Source of the DNA: Rhodoferax aquaticus
GTDB taxonomy: Bacteria > Pseudomonadota > Gammaproteobacteria > Burkholderiales > Burkholderiaceae_C
Length of the DNA stretch: 64,000 nucleotides
Direction of reading: 5' to 3'
Assembly (NCBI RefSeq): GCF_006974105.1
Contig: NZ_CP036282.1
Span: forward strand, 4,154,001-4,218,000
Of this stretch, positions 9,347 to 18,893 are shown in pieces; positions within the stretch are counted from its first letter, which is position 1; the number at the start of each line of letters is the position of its first letter. Both the position numbers and the translations under genes were made by a program. The notes beneath the pieces are model-generated. The model was not told the DNA's origin. It saw only the letters and a program-made list of their open reading frames with translations, and made no database searches.

Positions 9347-10723
9347 CTACAGTGCAGTGGGTTTGTGTTGGCACACGCGCAGGCCCGCCACTTCAAAGCT
9401 AGCGGTAGCGGCAGACAAAGTAATCTTGGCTTTGGTGACCACGCCTTCACTCGACGTAAGCGGTATGCGAATGACGTGCGGCTGCCCATCACCAGCCAGC
9501 GCCAGGGTAGGTAACTTGATCTTTTTGCCTGCACTCACTTCAATCGACAGCACTTGGTCCGTGGCCGATGACAACCGCGCATCCAAATAGTCAGCACCTT
9601 TGCTTGCGTTCGCCACATCAAACTCCACACTGGCATCCGCAGCTGCGTTGCTCACCTTGATGCCCCCCAGCCCAGATGCTTTGGCGTCTTTCGCACTTGC
9701 ACTCACGCCCTTGACAGTACCAACCCCAGCTTGGCAGTTGCGTTGCACCCAAGCAGTAGCTCCCAGGGTCCAGTCGGTGGCATTCATTTGGTATCGGGCA
9801 TCACGGAACTTGAAGTCAGGGGGCGCCACCATATCGCGCTCAGGCACTTCCCATACGATGAGCTTGGGAGGGGTAGCTTGAAAGGCATCGCTCTGCAAAT
9901 AGCGCAAAAAGCTCACCCACTGGCCAATAGACGCATCAAGACTGTAATTGCCCACATCTCTTTGCAAGTGATAGCGCAGGGAATCTGCAAAGCCTGTCCA
10001 CTCTTGCGAATAGCTGCTACCCACCAAGACGATTTTGGGGACTTCTTCAGCGCCTGTGAGAGTGGCAGTACCGGCTGCGCGCTGGAACAAAATTGGGATG
10101 AAGTTTTCCGACTCATACTTCGCGCCTTCTTCCGCAGACATGAGCTGCGTCAAGTCACGCGCCTTGGAGGGGCGCGCTCTTTTTTGCTCTACCAACTTCA
10201 TGGTCAGCGGAGGTAGTCCGGCGATGGCTGCTTTCAAATCTGCGCGGTTATCCACTTCTTTCTTGATGGTCTCCGCCGCCAACAAGGCACCCCGTTGGGA
10301 CCAGTGGCTATCGAGGCGGTAGTACAGGGCTGAATCTGGAGGCTGTGTACTGGCGATAAACACTGAGTTGATATCAGCTGCAGCAACACCCTTGGCAGTC
10401 AAGACGTCTAACAGCCGCTTGTAGTTGGACTCAAGGTAAGGCGTGAGCGCCTTGTCATCGGGCAGGTGTTGTTTGAAAATTCGCGCCTTGATCGGTGCCA
10501 ATGACACCAGCATCGACACCCCATTGTCTCTGAGCTGCGCATTGATTCCCGCAATCAAGGCCGCAGACTCTGCCGTTTTTTCTGTAGAACTGGCGTCAGA
10601 AAACTCCACCCCATAAAACAGCCATTGGTTCTTGCCGGGGATTGCGATGTTGCCCAAGGTTTGAGAAAAACCGAGAACGGGAAGAAGTGCCAGCGCAACT
10701 GCAGACAGTTTGAGTGCGTTCAT
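9347..10723 (-). CDS. Periplasmic AlgX/AlgJ-like SGNH O-acetyltransferase
   Basis: About 458 residues with an N-terminal signal peptide (MNALKLSAVALALLPVLGFS). The alginate O-acetyltransferase AlgX/AlgJ signatures are present: an Asp-x-His box (LDSHWSQRGA) and a Ser block (VLVGSSYSQEW). Together these form the SGNH-type Ser-His-Asp site that moves acetyl groups onto exopolysaccharide. A C-terminal ~120-residue region could be a sugar-binding domain as in AlgX. The frame is open 17 codons upstream; the start at 10723 is chosen for the signal peptide. No alginate or MBOAT partner gene is nearby, so the target polysaccharide is unknown. It is convergent with the HDOD gene, 2 bp apart. Confidence 0.75.
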   Translation of the reverse strand: MNALKLSAVALALLPVLGFSQTLGNIAIPGKNQWLFYGVEFSDASSTEKTAESAALIAGINAQLRDNGVSMLVSLAPIKARIFKQHLPDDKALTPYLESNYKRLLDVLTAKGVAAADINSVFIASTQPPDSALYYRLDSHWSQRGALLAAETIKKEVDNRADLKAAIAGLPPLTMKLVEQKRARPSKARDLTQLMSAEEGAKYESENFIPILFQRAAGTATLTGAEEVPKIVLVGSSYSQEWTGFADSLRYHLQRDVGNYSLDASIGQWVSFLRYLQSDAFQATPPKLIVWEVPERDMVAPPDFKFRDARYQMNATDWTLGATAWVQRNCQAGVGTVKGVSASAKDAKASGLGGIKVSNAAADASVEFDVANASKGADYLDARLSSATDQVLSIEVSAGKKIKLPTLALAGDGQPHVIRIPLTSSEGVVTKAKITLSAATASFEVAGLRVCQHKPTAL

Positions 10724-10792
10724 AAAGGACCAATCATGGGTTGATGAAAAGACGCGACCAAGAACCAAAGTCATTCTACAAAGCTATCCACC

Positions 10793-10927
10793 TTATGCAA
10801 GCTTCTCAGCAAAGTGCACGTCCGCTATCCCGTTCTTCGCTCGTCGCGCCGGGATGACCGTGGGCTCCGGTGCCCAGTTCAGCACGAATGCAATGTTGCC
10901 GCAGTGGCATTGGCCTTTGATGTGCAT
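10793..10927 (-). pseudogene. GFA-family (CENP-V/GFA zinc protein) 5' remnant
   Basis: A short open frame begins MHIKGQCHCGNIAFVLNWAP and continues PTVIPAR, which fits the N-terminus of glutathione-dependent formaldehyde-activating (GFA) family proteins. The family then needs a further Cys-x-Cys-x-x-Cys zinc site and about 80 more residues. Here the sequence departs from the family after PAR and stops after about 45 residues. I read it as a truncated, non-functional gene end. The frame is open upstream to 10996. Confidence 0.55.
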
Positions 10928-11040
10928 CGGTACCCCTTCGGTTTGAATTAGCATTGTGACCCCATCGGCATGCGGCGCCGGTTCACCCATCAGCATTGAG
11001 GCGGCGACTTATCGTTGAAGTGTCAAGCCAACCACTACCC

Positions 11041-12108
11041 ATGAACATTCGTTTTCCCAAGCCACTGGTCCCTGGCGACTTGATTGCCATCACAGCCCCT
11101 TCCTCAGGGGTCAGCCCAGCGCTGCACCCTCGCCTAGACTTGGCAATCGCCCAACTACAGCAGCGGGGCTATCGGGTGGTAGAAGGCGCATGTCTGCGCC
11201 AGCAACGCAAGGGCAGCAGCGCAACCCCGCAAGCGCGCGCGGCCGAACTCATGCAGCTTTTGACAGACCCCAACGTGGCCGCGGTCATGCCGCCCTGGGG
11301 CGGCGAGCTGGCCATCGAACTGCTAGACCTCATCGACTTTGCTGCCCTGGCCGCGCACCCCGCTAAGTGGTTCTCAGGATTTTCTGACCTGAGCACCCTG
11401 CACCTGCCGCTCACCACGCTGTCCGGCTGGGCCACGCTGCATGGTCCGAACCTCATGCAGCTTGCAGCAGACACGCTAGACAGCACCACTGCCGCCCTTT
11501 GGGAGGTTTTGGCGACACCCTTGGGTACGGCCATCACCCAAGCCCCCTCCGCCGCTTTTCAGCGGGTAGGCGCAGACTTGCGGGCTGATCCAGCGGCAGG
11601 ACTGGTGCCCCACGAAGCCACGCAATGGAAGCGGCTAGATGGCATGGCCACGCCAATGTGCCTGCAGGGGCGCTTGATAGGCGGCTGCTTAGACACCCTG
11701 CCCCGCATCGCTGGCACCCGTTATGCCAAGGTGCCGCAGTTCATTGCCCATGCAGGGCAAGACGGTGCCATCGTCTACCTAGAAAACACAGAACTCAAGC
11801 CCTTTGACCTCGCGCGTGCCCTGCACAGCCTGCGCCTGCATGGCTGGTTTAACGGCGTGCAAGGCATCTTGCTGGGGCGCAGCGCCGCTCCCGACGCAAA
11901 TACCCACTATGCATTTTCCTACCTCGATGCATTGCGCAGTGCCCTTGGCGACCTGCCATGTCCCGTACTCTACGACCTGGACATTGGCCACCTGTCGCCA
12001 CAAATGTCCCTCGTGAACGGTGCGTTGGCAACGCTGGACTTCGCTGGGGACAATTCAACACTTGTGCAGCACCTAGACATCGCATCCGACTCCGAAATTA
12101 GCCCATAG
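11041..12108 (+). CDS. S66-family LD-carboxypeptidase (LdcA/MccF-like)
   Basis: A 355-residue serine peptidase of the S66 family, which trims the terminal D-Ala from murein tetrapeptides or, in MccF, inactivates microcin C. The N-terminus (KPLVPGDLIAITAPSSGVS) and a GG segment (MPPWGGELAIELL) are typical. The probable nucleophile is S115 in GFSDLSTLH, with the Glu in YLENTELKPFD and the His in LDIGHLSPQMSLVNG completing the triad. The ATG at 11041 is preferred to 10996 because it starts just before the conserved core. It has no murein-recycling neighbours. Confidence 0.85.
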   Translation: MNIRFPKPLVPGDLIAITAPSSGVSPALHPRLDLAIAQLQQRGYRVVEGACLRQQRKGSSATPQARAAELMQLLTDPNVAAVMPPWGGELAIELLDLIDFAALAAHPAKWFSGFSDLSTLHLPLTTLSGWATLHGPNLMQLAADTLDSTTAALWEVLATPLGTAITQAPSAAFQRVGADLRADPAAGLVPHEATQWKRLDGMATPMCLQGRLIGGCLDTLPRIAGTRYAKVPQFIAHAGQDGAIVYLENTELKPFDLARALHSLRLHGWFNGVQGILLGRSAAPDANTHYAFSYLDALRSALGDLPCPVLYDLDIGHLSPQMSLVNGALATLDFAGDNSTLVQHLDIASDSEISP

Positions 12109-12165
12109 CGAGCGAGCACCCTAGCGACTTAGCGGGCGCCTTTATGGTCTTTTTGCCCCGCAGTT

Positions 12166-12528
12166 TTAGGCCAGCCACGCTGTGCAGTAACGCACCGATG
12201 GCGCTTTTCGTCGAGCTTGGCCCCGATAGCTCTGCGCCATGGACAACTTAGCCAACACCTGCGCCGCTACGCCCTGCGCACGCGCGGTGGGGTGGACAAA
12301 CATGCGCTTGAGCTCGCCTGCGTCACCATCCAGAACCACAGCGCCACACCCCATGGCGTGCCCGTCCGCATTACGGGCCACGGCAAACAGCACGTTGTCT
12401 TGCTCTAAAGCGGTAAGGTCCAGCGCATAGCGCGCCTCAGGGGGGTAAAGGCTGTCTTGGTAAGCATCAAGCTCCGCGATCAGCGCAATGACCACCGCTT
12501 GCTTGGGGGTCTCTAGTTGGACTTGCAT
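12166..12528 (-). CDS. GNAT N-acetyltransferase, probably truncated
   Basis: A 120-residue protein that matches the N-terminal two thirds of a GNAT acetyltransferase. The acetyl-CoA loop is present (GELKRMFVHPTARAQGVAAQ), preceded by a strand (GCGAVVLDGDAG). GNAT proteins normally continue with about 40 residues containing an LYERxGF-like end. Here the tail after AKLS is short, basic and unlike the family, so a frameshift or replacement of the 3' end is likely. Its start overlaps the HD-phosphohydrolase remnant. Activity is doubtful. Confidence 0.6.
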   Translation of the reverse strand: MQVQLETPKQAVVIALIAELDAYQDSLYPPEARYALDLTALEQDNVLFAVARNADGHAMGCGAVVLDGDAGELKRMFVHPTARAQGVAAQVLAKLSMAQSYRGQARRKAPSVRYCTAWLA

Positions 12529-12692
12529 GGATCAATGATAGACACGTACACAGAATCGCTTTGCGCTTGCGCCAACGCACGCACGCCATCAAAGAGTTGC
12601 AGGCATTCGGCAAGGTGCTGCGTCGTTTGGTACTTGCGGTGCGGCTCAGCATAGGCGGCAAGCAAAATGGCCAACCAAGCAAGGTCATCCGA
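12513..12692 (-). pseudogene. Remnant of an HD-superfamily phosphohydrolase (COG4339-like)
   Basis: Between an in-frame TAA (12693-12695) and a TAG (12513-12515), the minus strand reads DDLAWLAILLAAYAEPHRKY followed by QTTQHLAECLQLFDGVRALA. The YAEPHRxYxTxxH segment closely resembles the N-terminal motif of the predicted HD phosphohydrolases of COG4339. No start codon precedes it, and the catalytic HD part is missing. I call it a gene fragment left by deletion. This explains most of the 308-bp gap between the GNAT gene and the CheB/CheR fusion. Confidence 0.5.
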
Positions 12693-12836
12693 TTACGCGT
12701 CGGCTGAGTTTTGAAGTGGTGTTGGCAACGTGCTCCTGCGTTGTCACATGCTGTTCTGCCACGCTGGGGCTCGCTTTCAGGCTTTTTGATACAAAAACTA
12801 CTATCATTTATTGATTAAAGTCAGGGACAGGCTTAA

Positions 12837-15800
12837 ATGATGATCTTGCAAACAAGCATTATTGATAAACCTAGCGCCAGCTCTAATGCGCTGGTCGTCG
12901 CCATCGGTTCCTCGGCGGGCGGACTTGAAGCCTTGAGTCAATTGGTGGCCGGCTTGCCACAGAAATTGGGATGTGTGTACGTCATTGCGCAGCACATGTC
13001 ACCGACGCACCGCAGCATGATGGCCGAAATTCTCGCAAGAGAAACCACGTTGCCTGTCCGGGAAATTGTGGAAGAAGAAACTCCTGTGCCTGATGTGATT
13101 TACATCATTCCGCCCGGCAGAAATATGGTGTTTGCACAGGGGCAATTTCTCCTATCCACGCCATCACCTGAAGTTGCCCCCAAGCCATCTGTGAATTTGC
13201 TGTTTCAGTCCATGGCGGAAGAATTTGAGGAACGAGCGGTAGGGATCATCCTTTCGGGCACGGGTTCAGATGGCACTAAAGGCTTGCGGGCCATAAAGTC
13301 TGCAGGCGGCGTTACCTTTGTACAAATGCCGGAAACTGCGAAGTACGAGGGCATGCCGCGTTCGGCAATTGATGCCCGTGTCGCAGACCACATACTTTCT
13401 CCGGAGCAGATGGGGCGCGAGCTGGAGCGGCTGGTGCAATTCCCCAGCAACCCATCGGAATTCGAAAACACAGAGCAACGCCCCGCAGAGTTTTCAGACT
13501 TGTTTGAGCGGGTGCGTCAGCGCACCAAAATTGATTTCTCCCGCTACAAGCTTGCCACCGTGCAGCGGCGTCTGCAACGTCGAATGGCTAGCACTGGGCG
13601 TGAAACACTGGCTGACTACCTGGCCTACACCGATGAGCACCCAGAGGAACTCGACGCTCTAGCCAAGGAAGCCCTGATTTCTGTCACCGAGTTTTACCGC
13701 GATAAAGAGGCATTTGATGCGCTGGAGCACTCCGCGCGGGAGATCATTGACAAAAAGCAAGCGGGTGAAAGGCTGCGGATCTGGGTGGTTGCCTGCGCCA
13801 CCGGCGAAGAAGCGTACTCGTTGGGTGTCATGTTCCTGGAACTACTGTCCAAGAGCGACAAGCAGCTTAGCCTGCAGGTCTACGCCACAGATATTGATAA
13901 CGACGCACTGGCCATCGCCCGACGCGGCATATACAACCGAAACTCGATGGAGGAAATGCCTGCGGACTTGGTAGATCGCTATTTCACACGCAGCGGCAAT
14001 GGCTTTGAACCCGTCAAAGCCTTGCGGGACTGCGTGACCTTCGCCAGACAGGACATCACCAGTGACCCGCCTTTTTTGCGGATGGATTTGGTCACCTGCC
14101 GCAACGTGATGATCTATTTCAAGCCCGAACTACAAGCCAAGGTGTTGTCGATCATCCGCTACGCATTGCGTGACGACGGTTTGCTATTCCTCGGCCGGTC
14201 AGAAACGGTCAGACAGCAGGAAGGCTTGTTTTCGGTGGTCGACCGCAGAGCCCGCATATTCAGATCACGGGGTGAAAGTCACCCGGTGTCTATGGGTAAG
14301 ACGCTGCGCGGAAGCCTGCGCAACTCACCCACGCCAGCGATGGCTGCGGGGACCCCCTACGAGCGCATGTTCTTGCGTACGCTGGCAGAACAGTTCGGGC
14401 CAGCCGTATTGATTGACACCAGTTGCCGTATCCTTCACAGCCATGGCAATGTGGGGCAATTGATTCATTTCCCTACGGGTGCACCGGATTTGAATCTGGC
14501 CGCGCTGATTGCACCTGAGTTGGCGTCTGAGGTGTTGATTACCCTGCACCGCGCACAACGCAAGCATTCACCCGCCTATAGCCGCAATCGGCGCATCGCT
14601 TCGCTCAACGGGGCCATGTGGCGCCTGGCGATCGTCCCTGCTGCCGACGAAGTGAATAAGGACTTGTTTTTGGTTCACTTTCAGCCCGCGACTTTGGATT
14701 CAAAAGACAAACCAACGCACAACGGCACGAGCGATAGGCTAACGCAAAGTCGTGAGAATGAGGATGCCCTCGAATTGGCATCCACGCGAGAGCATCTGCA
14801 GGCTCTGATGGAGGAAATTGCCGCCTCCAATGAAGAAATGCAGGCTTTGAATGAAGAAGTACAAGCGTCCAACGAAGAGCTTCAGGCAAGCAACGAGGAA
14901 CTAGAGGCATCCAATGAAGAGTTGCAGGCAACTAACGAAGAGCTCGTAAGCGTCAACGACGAGAGCCAGGCAAAAACCACCGAACTTGCCGCTGTTAACG
15001 TCGAGTTCGAGGGTGTGTACAACACCATTGATTTTCCGATCGTTGTGTTCGACACAAACCTCTGTTTACGCCGACTGAACGGTTCGGCCGTCCGCAGTTA
15101 CGACTTGGCTTTCACCGCGGTAGGTCAGCCATTTGGAAGACTCAAATTTCCTAACTACCTTGACGGCATCGACAAGCGCTTGTCCGAGGCCCTAAGGACT
15201 GGAAAAAAGGAAGCTTTCCCGACGGCACATGAAGACCGGCGGTACCAGGTGTTCGTTACGCCTGTTTTGAGTCCCGTTGGAATGTCACAAGGGGTCGTTC
15301 TGGTCGTCGTGGACAACACAGAATTGATCGATGCGCAGCAGCAAATATCAGAAAGTCAGGAACGTTTGCTGGCGATCATGAATCACTCCGTATCGGTGGT
15401 GACGCTCAAGGATACGTCCGGTCGCTATGAATTTGTGAACCAGCGTTTTGAAGAAATTTTCAACTTGGGTGCCGACGCGGTCATTGGAAAAACCGACCAT
15501 CAGGTATTCGGAAAGGATATCGCCGACGCATTGCGTGACCACGATTTTGATGCGATGCGACAACTTGATGCGGTCGAATCGGTCGACAAAGTGCCCTTGG
15601 CCAATGGGGCGGTGTGGCTGGAAAGTGTGCGTTTCCCCGTGTTTGACCGCAGTGGTGCGGTACGTTCTGTGTGTTTGCAGGCCAACGACATCAGTCGCAA
15701 ACACCACGCCGACGAGCAATTGCGACTGGCTGCCAAAGTGTTTGATCGCGCTGGAGAAGCCATTGTGATTACCGACGCATCGGCGACCATCATCACTGTC

Positions 15801-17384
15801 AACGACGCCTTCACACATATCACCGGCTATGCCTTGGCGGACGTCATAGGGAAGAAGCCCAGTATTTTGAAGTCTGGCCAGCACTCCCCGGATTTTTATG
15901 CGGAGATGTGGCGCAGCTTGAACGAGCGGGGATCTTGGCAAGGTGAAATATTCAATTGCCGCAAAAACGGTGAAGTTGCCGCTGAGTGGTTGACCATCAA
16001 TTCCGTGCGCGATGAAAACCATGGCATTGTGAATTACGTCTCGATCTTCAGCGACATCAAAGCCATCCAAAGTTCTCAGAGGCGCATCGAATTTTTAGCA
16101 ACCCACGATGAATTGACGGGGCTCCCCAATCGCAGTTTGTTGGTGGACCGGCTCAAGCACGCGATTTCCAATGCGAAGCGACAAAGGAAGAAGTTAGCCG
16201 TGCTTTTCGTGGACCTGGATAACTTTAAGAACATCAACGACACGTTGGGCCATGACGTCGGCGATCTACTGTTAGTGCAAGCGACCGAGCGACTCCACCA
16301 CTGTGTCAGAGACTCGGACACCCTGGCGCGTTTGGGTGGCGATGAATTCGTGGCGGTTCTTGGCGACATCACACTTCCTGAAGTCAACGCCATTGCCCAA
16401 CGCATTGTCAGCTTGCTTGCGGCACCATTCCGCGCGAATGAGCAAAGCTTGTTTGTTACTGCCAGCATCGGCATCAGCATGTATCCGGACGACGGGGTGG
16501 ATAGCGTTAATCTTCTCAAGAGCGCCGATACTGCCATGTACCGTGCGAAGGAAAGAGGGCGCAATCAGTTTCAGTTCTTTGAGGAAGAAATGAAGGTTCT
16601 TGCCTTGCAACGCTTGACCTTGGAGACCGGCCTGCGCATGGCCAGTGACGCCAAGCGCTTTCGCATGGTGTACCAGCCCAAGGTGGACATGAACACCGGC
16701 GAACTGGTCGGCGCGGAGGCGCTTTTGCGCTGGAGCGACCCCACATTGGGCGATATCTCGCCCGGACAGTTCATTCCCATTGCGGAAGCCAGCGGTCTTA
16801 TGGTGGCTATTGGCGACCAAGTATTTGCAATGGTGTTGGCACAGATAGCCTCCTGGCGGGCGGCAGGGCTGGCAGTGCCTAAAGTAGCCATCAACGTTTC
16901 GACCCACCAACTGCGTGAACCGAAGTTTGTTGAAAACGTGGCGACATGGCTTTCACAGTCCGGCTTGCCTGCCGAGAGCATTGGCATTGAACTGACTGAG
17001 AGTTCGTTGATGGAACGCCCCGAGGTCATGCGCGCCATGCTTCTAGCGCTCAAGAAATTGGGTCTTACGCTGAGTGTGGACGACTTTGGCACGGGGTATT
17101 CGTCCTTGGCCTATCTGCGGAAATTCCCAGTAGATGAGCTCAAAATTGACCGCAGCTTTGTGGATGGCATTGCCACAGAGCAAGATGACCGGGCCGTGGC
17201 ACGTACAGTGATCACTATGGCGCATTCGTTGGGGTTGCGTGTAGTCGCTGAAGGCGTGGAGACCGTTGAACAGTCTCAGGTACTGCGTGAGGAACGCTGT
17301 GTAGTTGCACAGGGCTATCTGTACCACCGCCCCTTGCAAGTCGATGCTTTTTCCATGCTCCTGAAAACGACAGCGATAAAGTAG
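12837..17384 (+). CDS. CheB-CheR-PAS-GGDEF-EAL hybrid signalling protein
   Basis: A 1515-residue soluble multidomain protein. Residues about 18-205 are a CheB methylesterase with S26 (GSSAGG), H53 (AQHMSPTH) and D145 (GTGSDGTKG). Residues about 215-490 are a CheR methyltransferase (FERVRQRTKIDFSRYKLATV, VVACATGEEAYSLG). After a PAS-like part comes a long coiled coil (about 640-720) with repeated SNEELQ units. Two or three PAS domains follow (about 725-1080), then a GGDEF cyclase with an intact GGDEF at 1167-1171. The last domain is an EAL phosphodiesterase with EAL at 1294-1296 and DDFGTGYSSL. No receptor or receiver domain is visible. It lies 15 bp upstream of the phytochrome gene, so they are likely co-transcribed. 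Confidence 0.92.
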   Translation: MMILQTSIIDKPSASSNALVVAIGSSAGGLEALSQLVAGLPQKLGCVYVIAQHMSPTHRSMMAEILARETTLPVREIVEEETPVPDVIYIIPPGRNMVFAQGQFLLSTPSPEVAPKPSVNLLFQSMAEEFEERAVGIILSGTGSDGTKGLRAIKSAGGVTFVQMPETAKYEGMPRSAIDARVADHILSPEQMGRELERLVQFPSNPSEFENTEQRPAEFSDLFERVRQRTKIDFSRYKLATVQRRLQRRMASTGRETLADYLAYTDEHPEELDALAKEALISVTEFYRDKEAFDALEHSAREIIDKKQAGERLRIWVVACATGEEAYSLGVMFLELLSKSDKQLSLQVYATDIDNDALAIARRGIYNRNSMEEMPADLVDRYFTRSGNGFEPVKALRDCVTFARQDITSDPPFLRMDLVTCRNVMIYFKPELQAKVLSIIRYALRDDGLLFLGRSETVRQQEGLFSVVDRRARIFRSRGESHPVSMGKTLRGSLRNSPTPAMAAGTPYERMFLRTLAEQFGPAVLIDTSCRILHSHGNVGQLIHFPTGAPDLNLAALIAPELASEVLITLHRAQRKHSPAYSRNRRIASLNGAMWRLAIVPAADEVNKDLFLVHFQPATLDSKDKPTHNGTSDRLTQSRENEDALELASTREHLQALMEEIAASNEEMQALNEEVQASNEELQASNEELEASNEELQATNEELVSVNDESQAKTTELAAVNVEFEGVYNTIDFPIVVFDTNLCLRRLNGSAVRSYDLAFTAVGQPFGRLKFPNYLDGIDKRLSEALRTGKKEAFPTAHEDRRYQVFVTPVLSPVGMSQGVVLVVVDNTELIDAQQQISESQERLLAIMNHSVSVVTLKDTSGRYEFVNQRFEEIFNLGADAVIGKTDHQVFGKDIADALRDHDFDAMRQLDAVESVDKVPLANGAVWLESVRFPVFDRSGAVRSVCLQANDISRKHHADEQLRLAAKVFDRAGEAIVITDASATIITVNDAFTHITGYALADVIGKKPSILKSGQHSPDFYAEMWRSLNERGSWQGEIFNCRKNGEVAAEWLTINSVRDENHGIVNYVSIFSDIKAIQSSQRRIEFLATHDELTGLPNRSLLVDRLKHAISNAKRQRKKLAVLFVDLDNFKNINDTLGHDVGDLLLVQATERLHHCVRDSDTLARLGGDEFVAVLGDITLPEVNAIAQRIVSLLAAPFRANEQSLFVTASIGISMYPDDGVDSVNLLKSADTAMYRAKERGRNQFQFFEEEMKVLALQRLTLETGLRMASDAKRFRMVYQPKVDMNTGELVGAEALLRWSDPTLGDISPGQFIPIAEASGLMVAIGDQVFAMVLAQIASWRAAGLAVPKVAINVSTHQLREPKFVENVATWLSQSGLPAESIGIELTESSLMERPEVMRAMLLALKKLGLTLSVDDFGTGYSSLAYLRKFPVDELKIDRSFVDGIATEQDDRAVARTVITMAHSLGLRVVAEGVETVEQSQVLREERCVVAQGYLYHRPLQVDAFSMLLKTTAIK

Positions 17385-17399
17385 TGGAAAGACTTCTAC

Positions 17400-18893
17400 A
17401 TGCTCAATGACAACGTCGAATACGCCCGATTGATTCAAGGCTGCGAGTCTGAAGAATTGCATCTGTCCGGTGCGATACAAGCTTTTGGTGCGCTGCTGCG
17501 CCTAGACACCGCAACAATGACGGTAAGCCATGCCAGTGCAAACTTGGCGCGTTTCATGCATGTCGCTCCAGCAGATGTCCTGGGCCGATCGGTGGATTCC
17601 CTCGAATGGCTACCTGCTGGCACCTTGGACAAACTGGCAAGCGCGCAAGGCAGCATGTTGGCATTGATCAATGTGGTGCACGACGGCACCACCCGTATAG
17701 ACGCCAAGCTCATTCGTACTGCCGCAGGGGTGGTGGTCGAATTTGAAACAGGACTTACCGCAAAGGATGCCCTGTCGTTTCATGCACACCAACGCCCCTT
17801 GATGGGCGTGCCCTCCACACCGCAGCAAATGGAGGAGTACCACGCCCAGTTGTTGGCGGGCATTCGTGCCATCAGCGGGTTCAGACGCTGCATGATCTAT
17901 CGGTTTCAGGAGGACTGGGTAGGCGAGGTGATTGCCGAAGCGGCAGAGCCAGGGGATGGCGCTTACCTGGGACTGCGCTTTCCTGCAAGCGACATTCCGG
18001 CCATTGCGCGCAACCTGTATTTGAACAATGCGTCACGCATGATTCCCGATGTGCATGCCGAGTCCGTCCCCATCTTGGGCCTACAGGACGCGCCACCGGA
18101 TCTGTCCTTGTCGGACCTGCGTAGCGTCTCGCCCGTTCACCTTGAGTATCTGCGCAACATGGGGGTTGCAGCCTCGTTTTCAGTGCCTATCAAAGTCGGG
18201 GGGCAATTGTGGGGGTTGGTGGCCTGCCACCATGGAACACCTACAACGCTCACTCCCGATCAGCGTGCGGCATGCGTAGCGCTCACGTCCACCTATGCCA
18301 TGGGAATCAGCTCGTATACCTCCACACGCCGCTTGCAATTGCTCGACAGCCTCGACCACAAAACCGATGAGATCTTGCAATTGGTTTCGGAGTCTGAGGA
18401 CCCGCTGGATGGTATTGAAATGCACTCGGAGCGCCTGATGCACGTGCTCGACGCCAGTGGTTTTGCGTTCGCCGTGGGTAGCCATGTTGCGATCACCGGC
18501 GACGCGCCTAGTCTGGAAACCATGGGACTACTGGATGACTGGTTCTCAAACCAGTGCAAGGAACCTTTGTTTTCAACCCACCATATCACTGACATTTTTC
18601 CCGACAGTCACTTGATTTTTGCAGATGCGGCAGGATTCATGGCAATCAAAGCGCGATCGCCCCGCTCCGGTTGGCTGCGCTTTTACTGGTTTCGTCCAGC
18701 GGAGGTCCAAGAGATTGCATGGGCTGGTAACCCCAGCAAGCCTGTCAGCGAGAAGGCAGGTGCCGTGGCACTGTCGCCCAGACGTTCGTTTGAGCGTTGG
18801 GTGGAAGTCAAGCATGGGTTTTGCCGAAACTGGAACCACGAAAATAGATTGGTAGCCAGCAAGTTTCGCAACGGCCTTCTGCGTTGGTTGTAA
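17400..18893 (+). CDS. bphP: Bacteriophytochrome photosensory module (PAS-GAF-PHY) without output domain
   Basis: A 497-residue red/far-red light sensor. The N-terminal biliverdin-binding cysteine is C15 in the family motif (GCESEELHLSGAIQAFGALL). The GAF domain carries FPASDIPAIARNLY and LRSVSPVHLEYLRNMGV, with CHH near its end. The PHY domain keeps the tongue motif PRRSFERW. The protein then ends after a short helix: there is no histidine kinase, GGDEF or other effector. It must therefore act through a partner; the upstream CheB-CheR-GGDEF-EAL protein is the obvious candidate by position. The next gene makes the chromophore. Confidence 0.93.
   Translation: MLNDNVEYARLIQGCESEELHLSGAIQAFGALLRLDTATMTVSHASANLARFMHVAPADVLGRSVDSLEWLPAGTLDKLASAQGSMLALINVVHDGTTRIDAKLIRTAAGVVVEFETGLTAKDALSFHAHQRPLMGVPSTPQQMEEYHAQLLAGIRAISGFRRCMIYRFQEDWVGEVIAEAAEPGDGAYLGLRFPASDIPAIARNLYLNNASRMIPDVHAESVPILGLQDAPPDLSLSDLRSVSPVHLEYLRNMGVAASFSVPIKVGGQLWGLVACHHGTPTTLTPDQRAACVALTSTYAMGISSYTSTRRLQLLDSLDHKTDEILQLVSESEDPLDGIEMHSERLMHVLDASGFAFAVGSHVAITGDAPSLETMGLLDDWFSNQCKEPLFSTHHITDIFPDSHLIFADAAGFMAIKARSPRSGWLRFYWFRPAEVQEIAWAGNPSKPVSEKAGAVALSPRRSFERWVEVKHGFCRNWNHENRLVASKFRNGLLRWL

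Noticed and set aside
15348..16070. A 240-codon minus-strand frame inside the CheB-CheR fusion gene
   Set aside because: Antisense shadow; the plus-strand PAS domains explain the openness.
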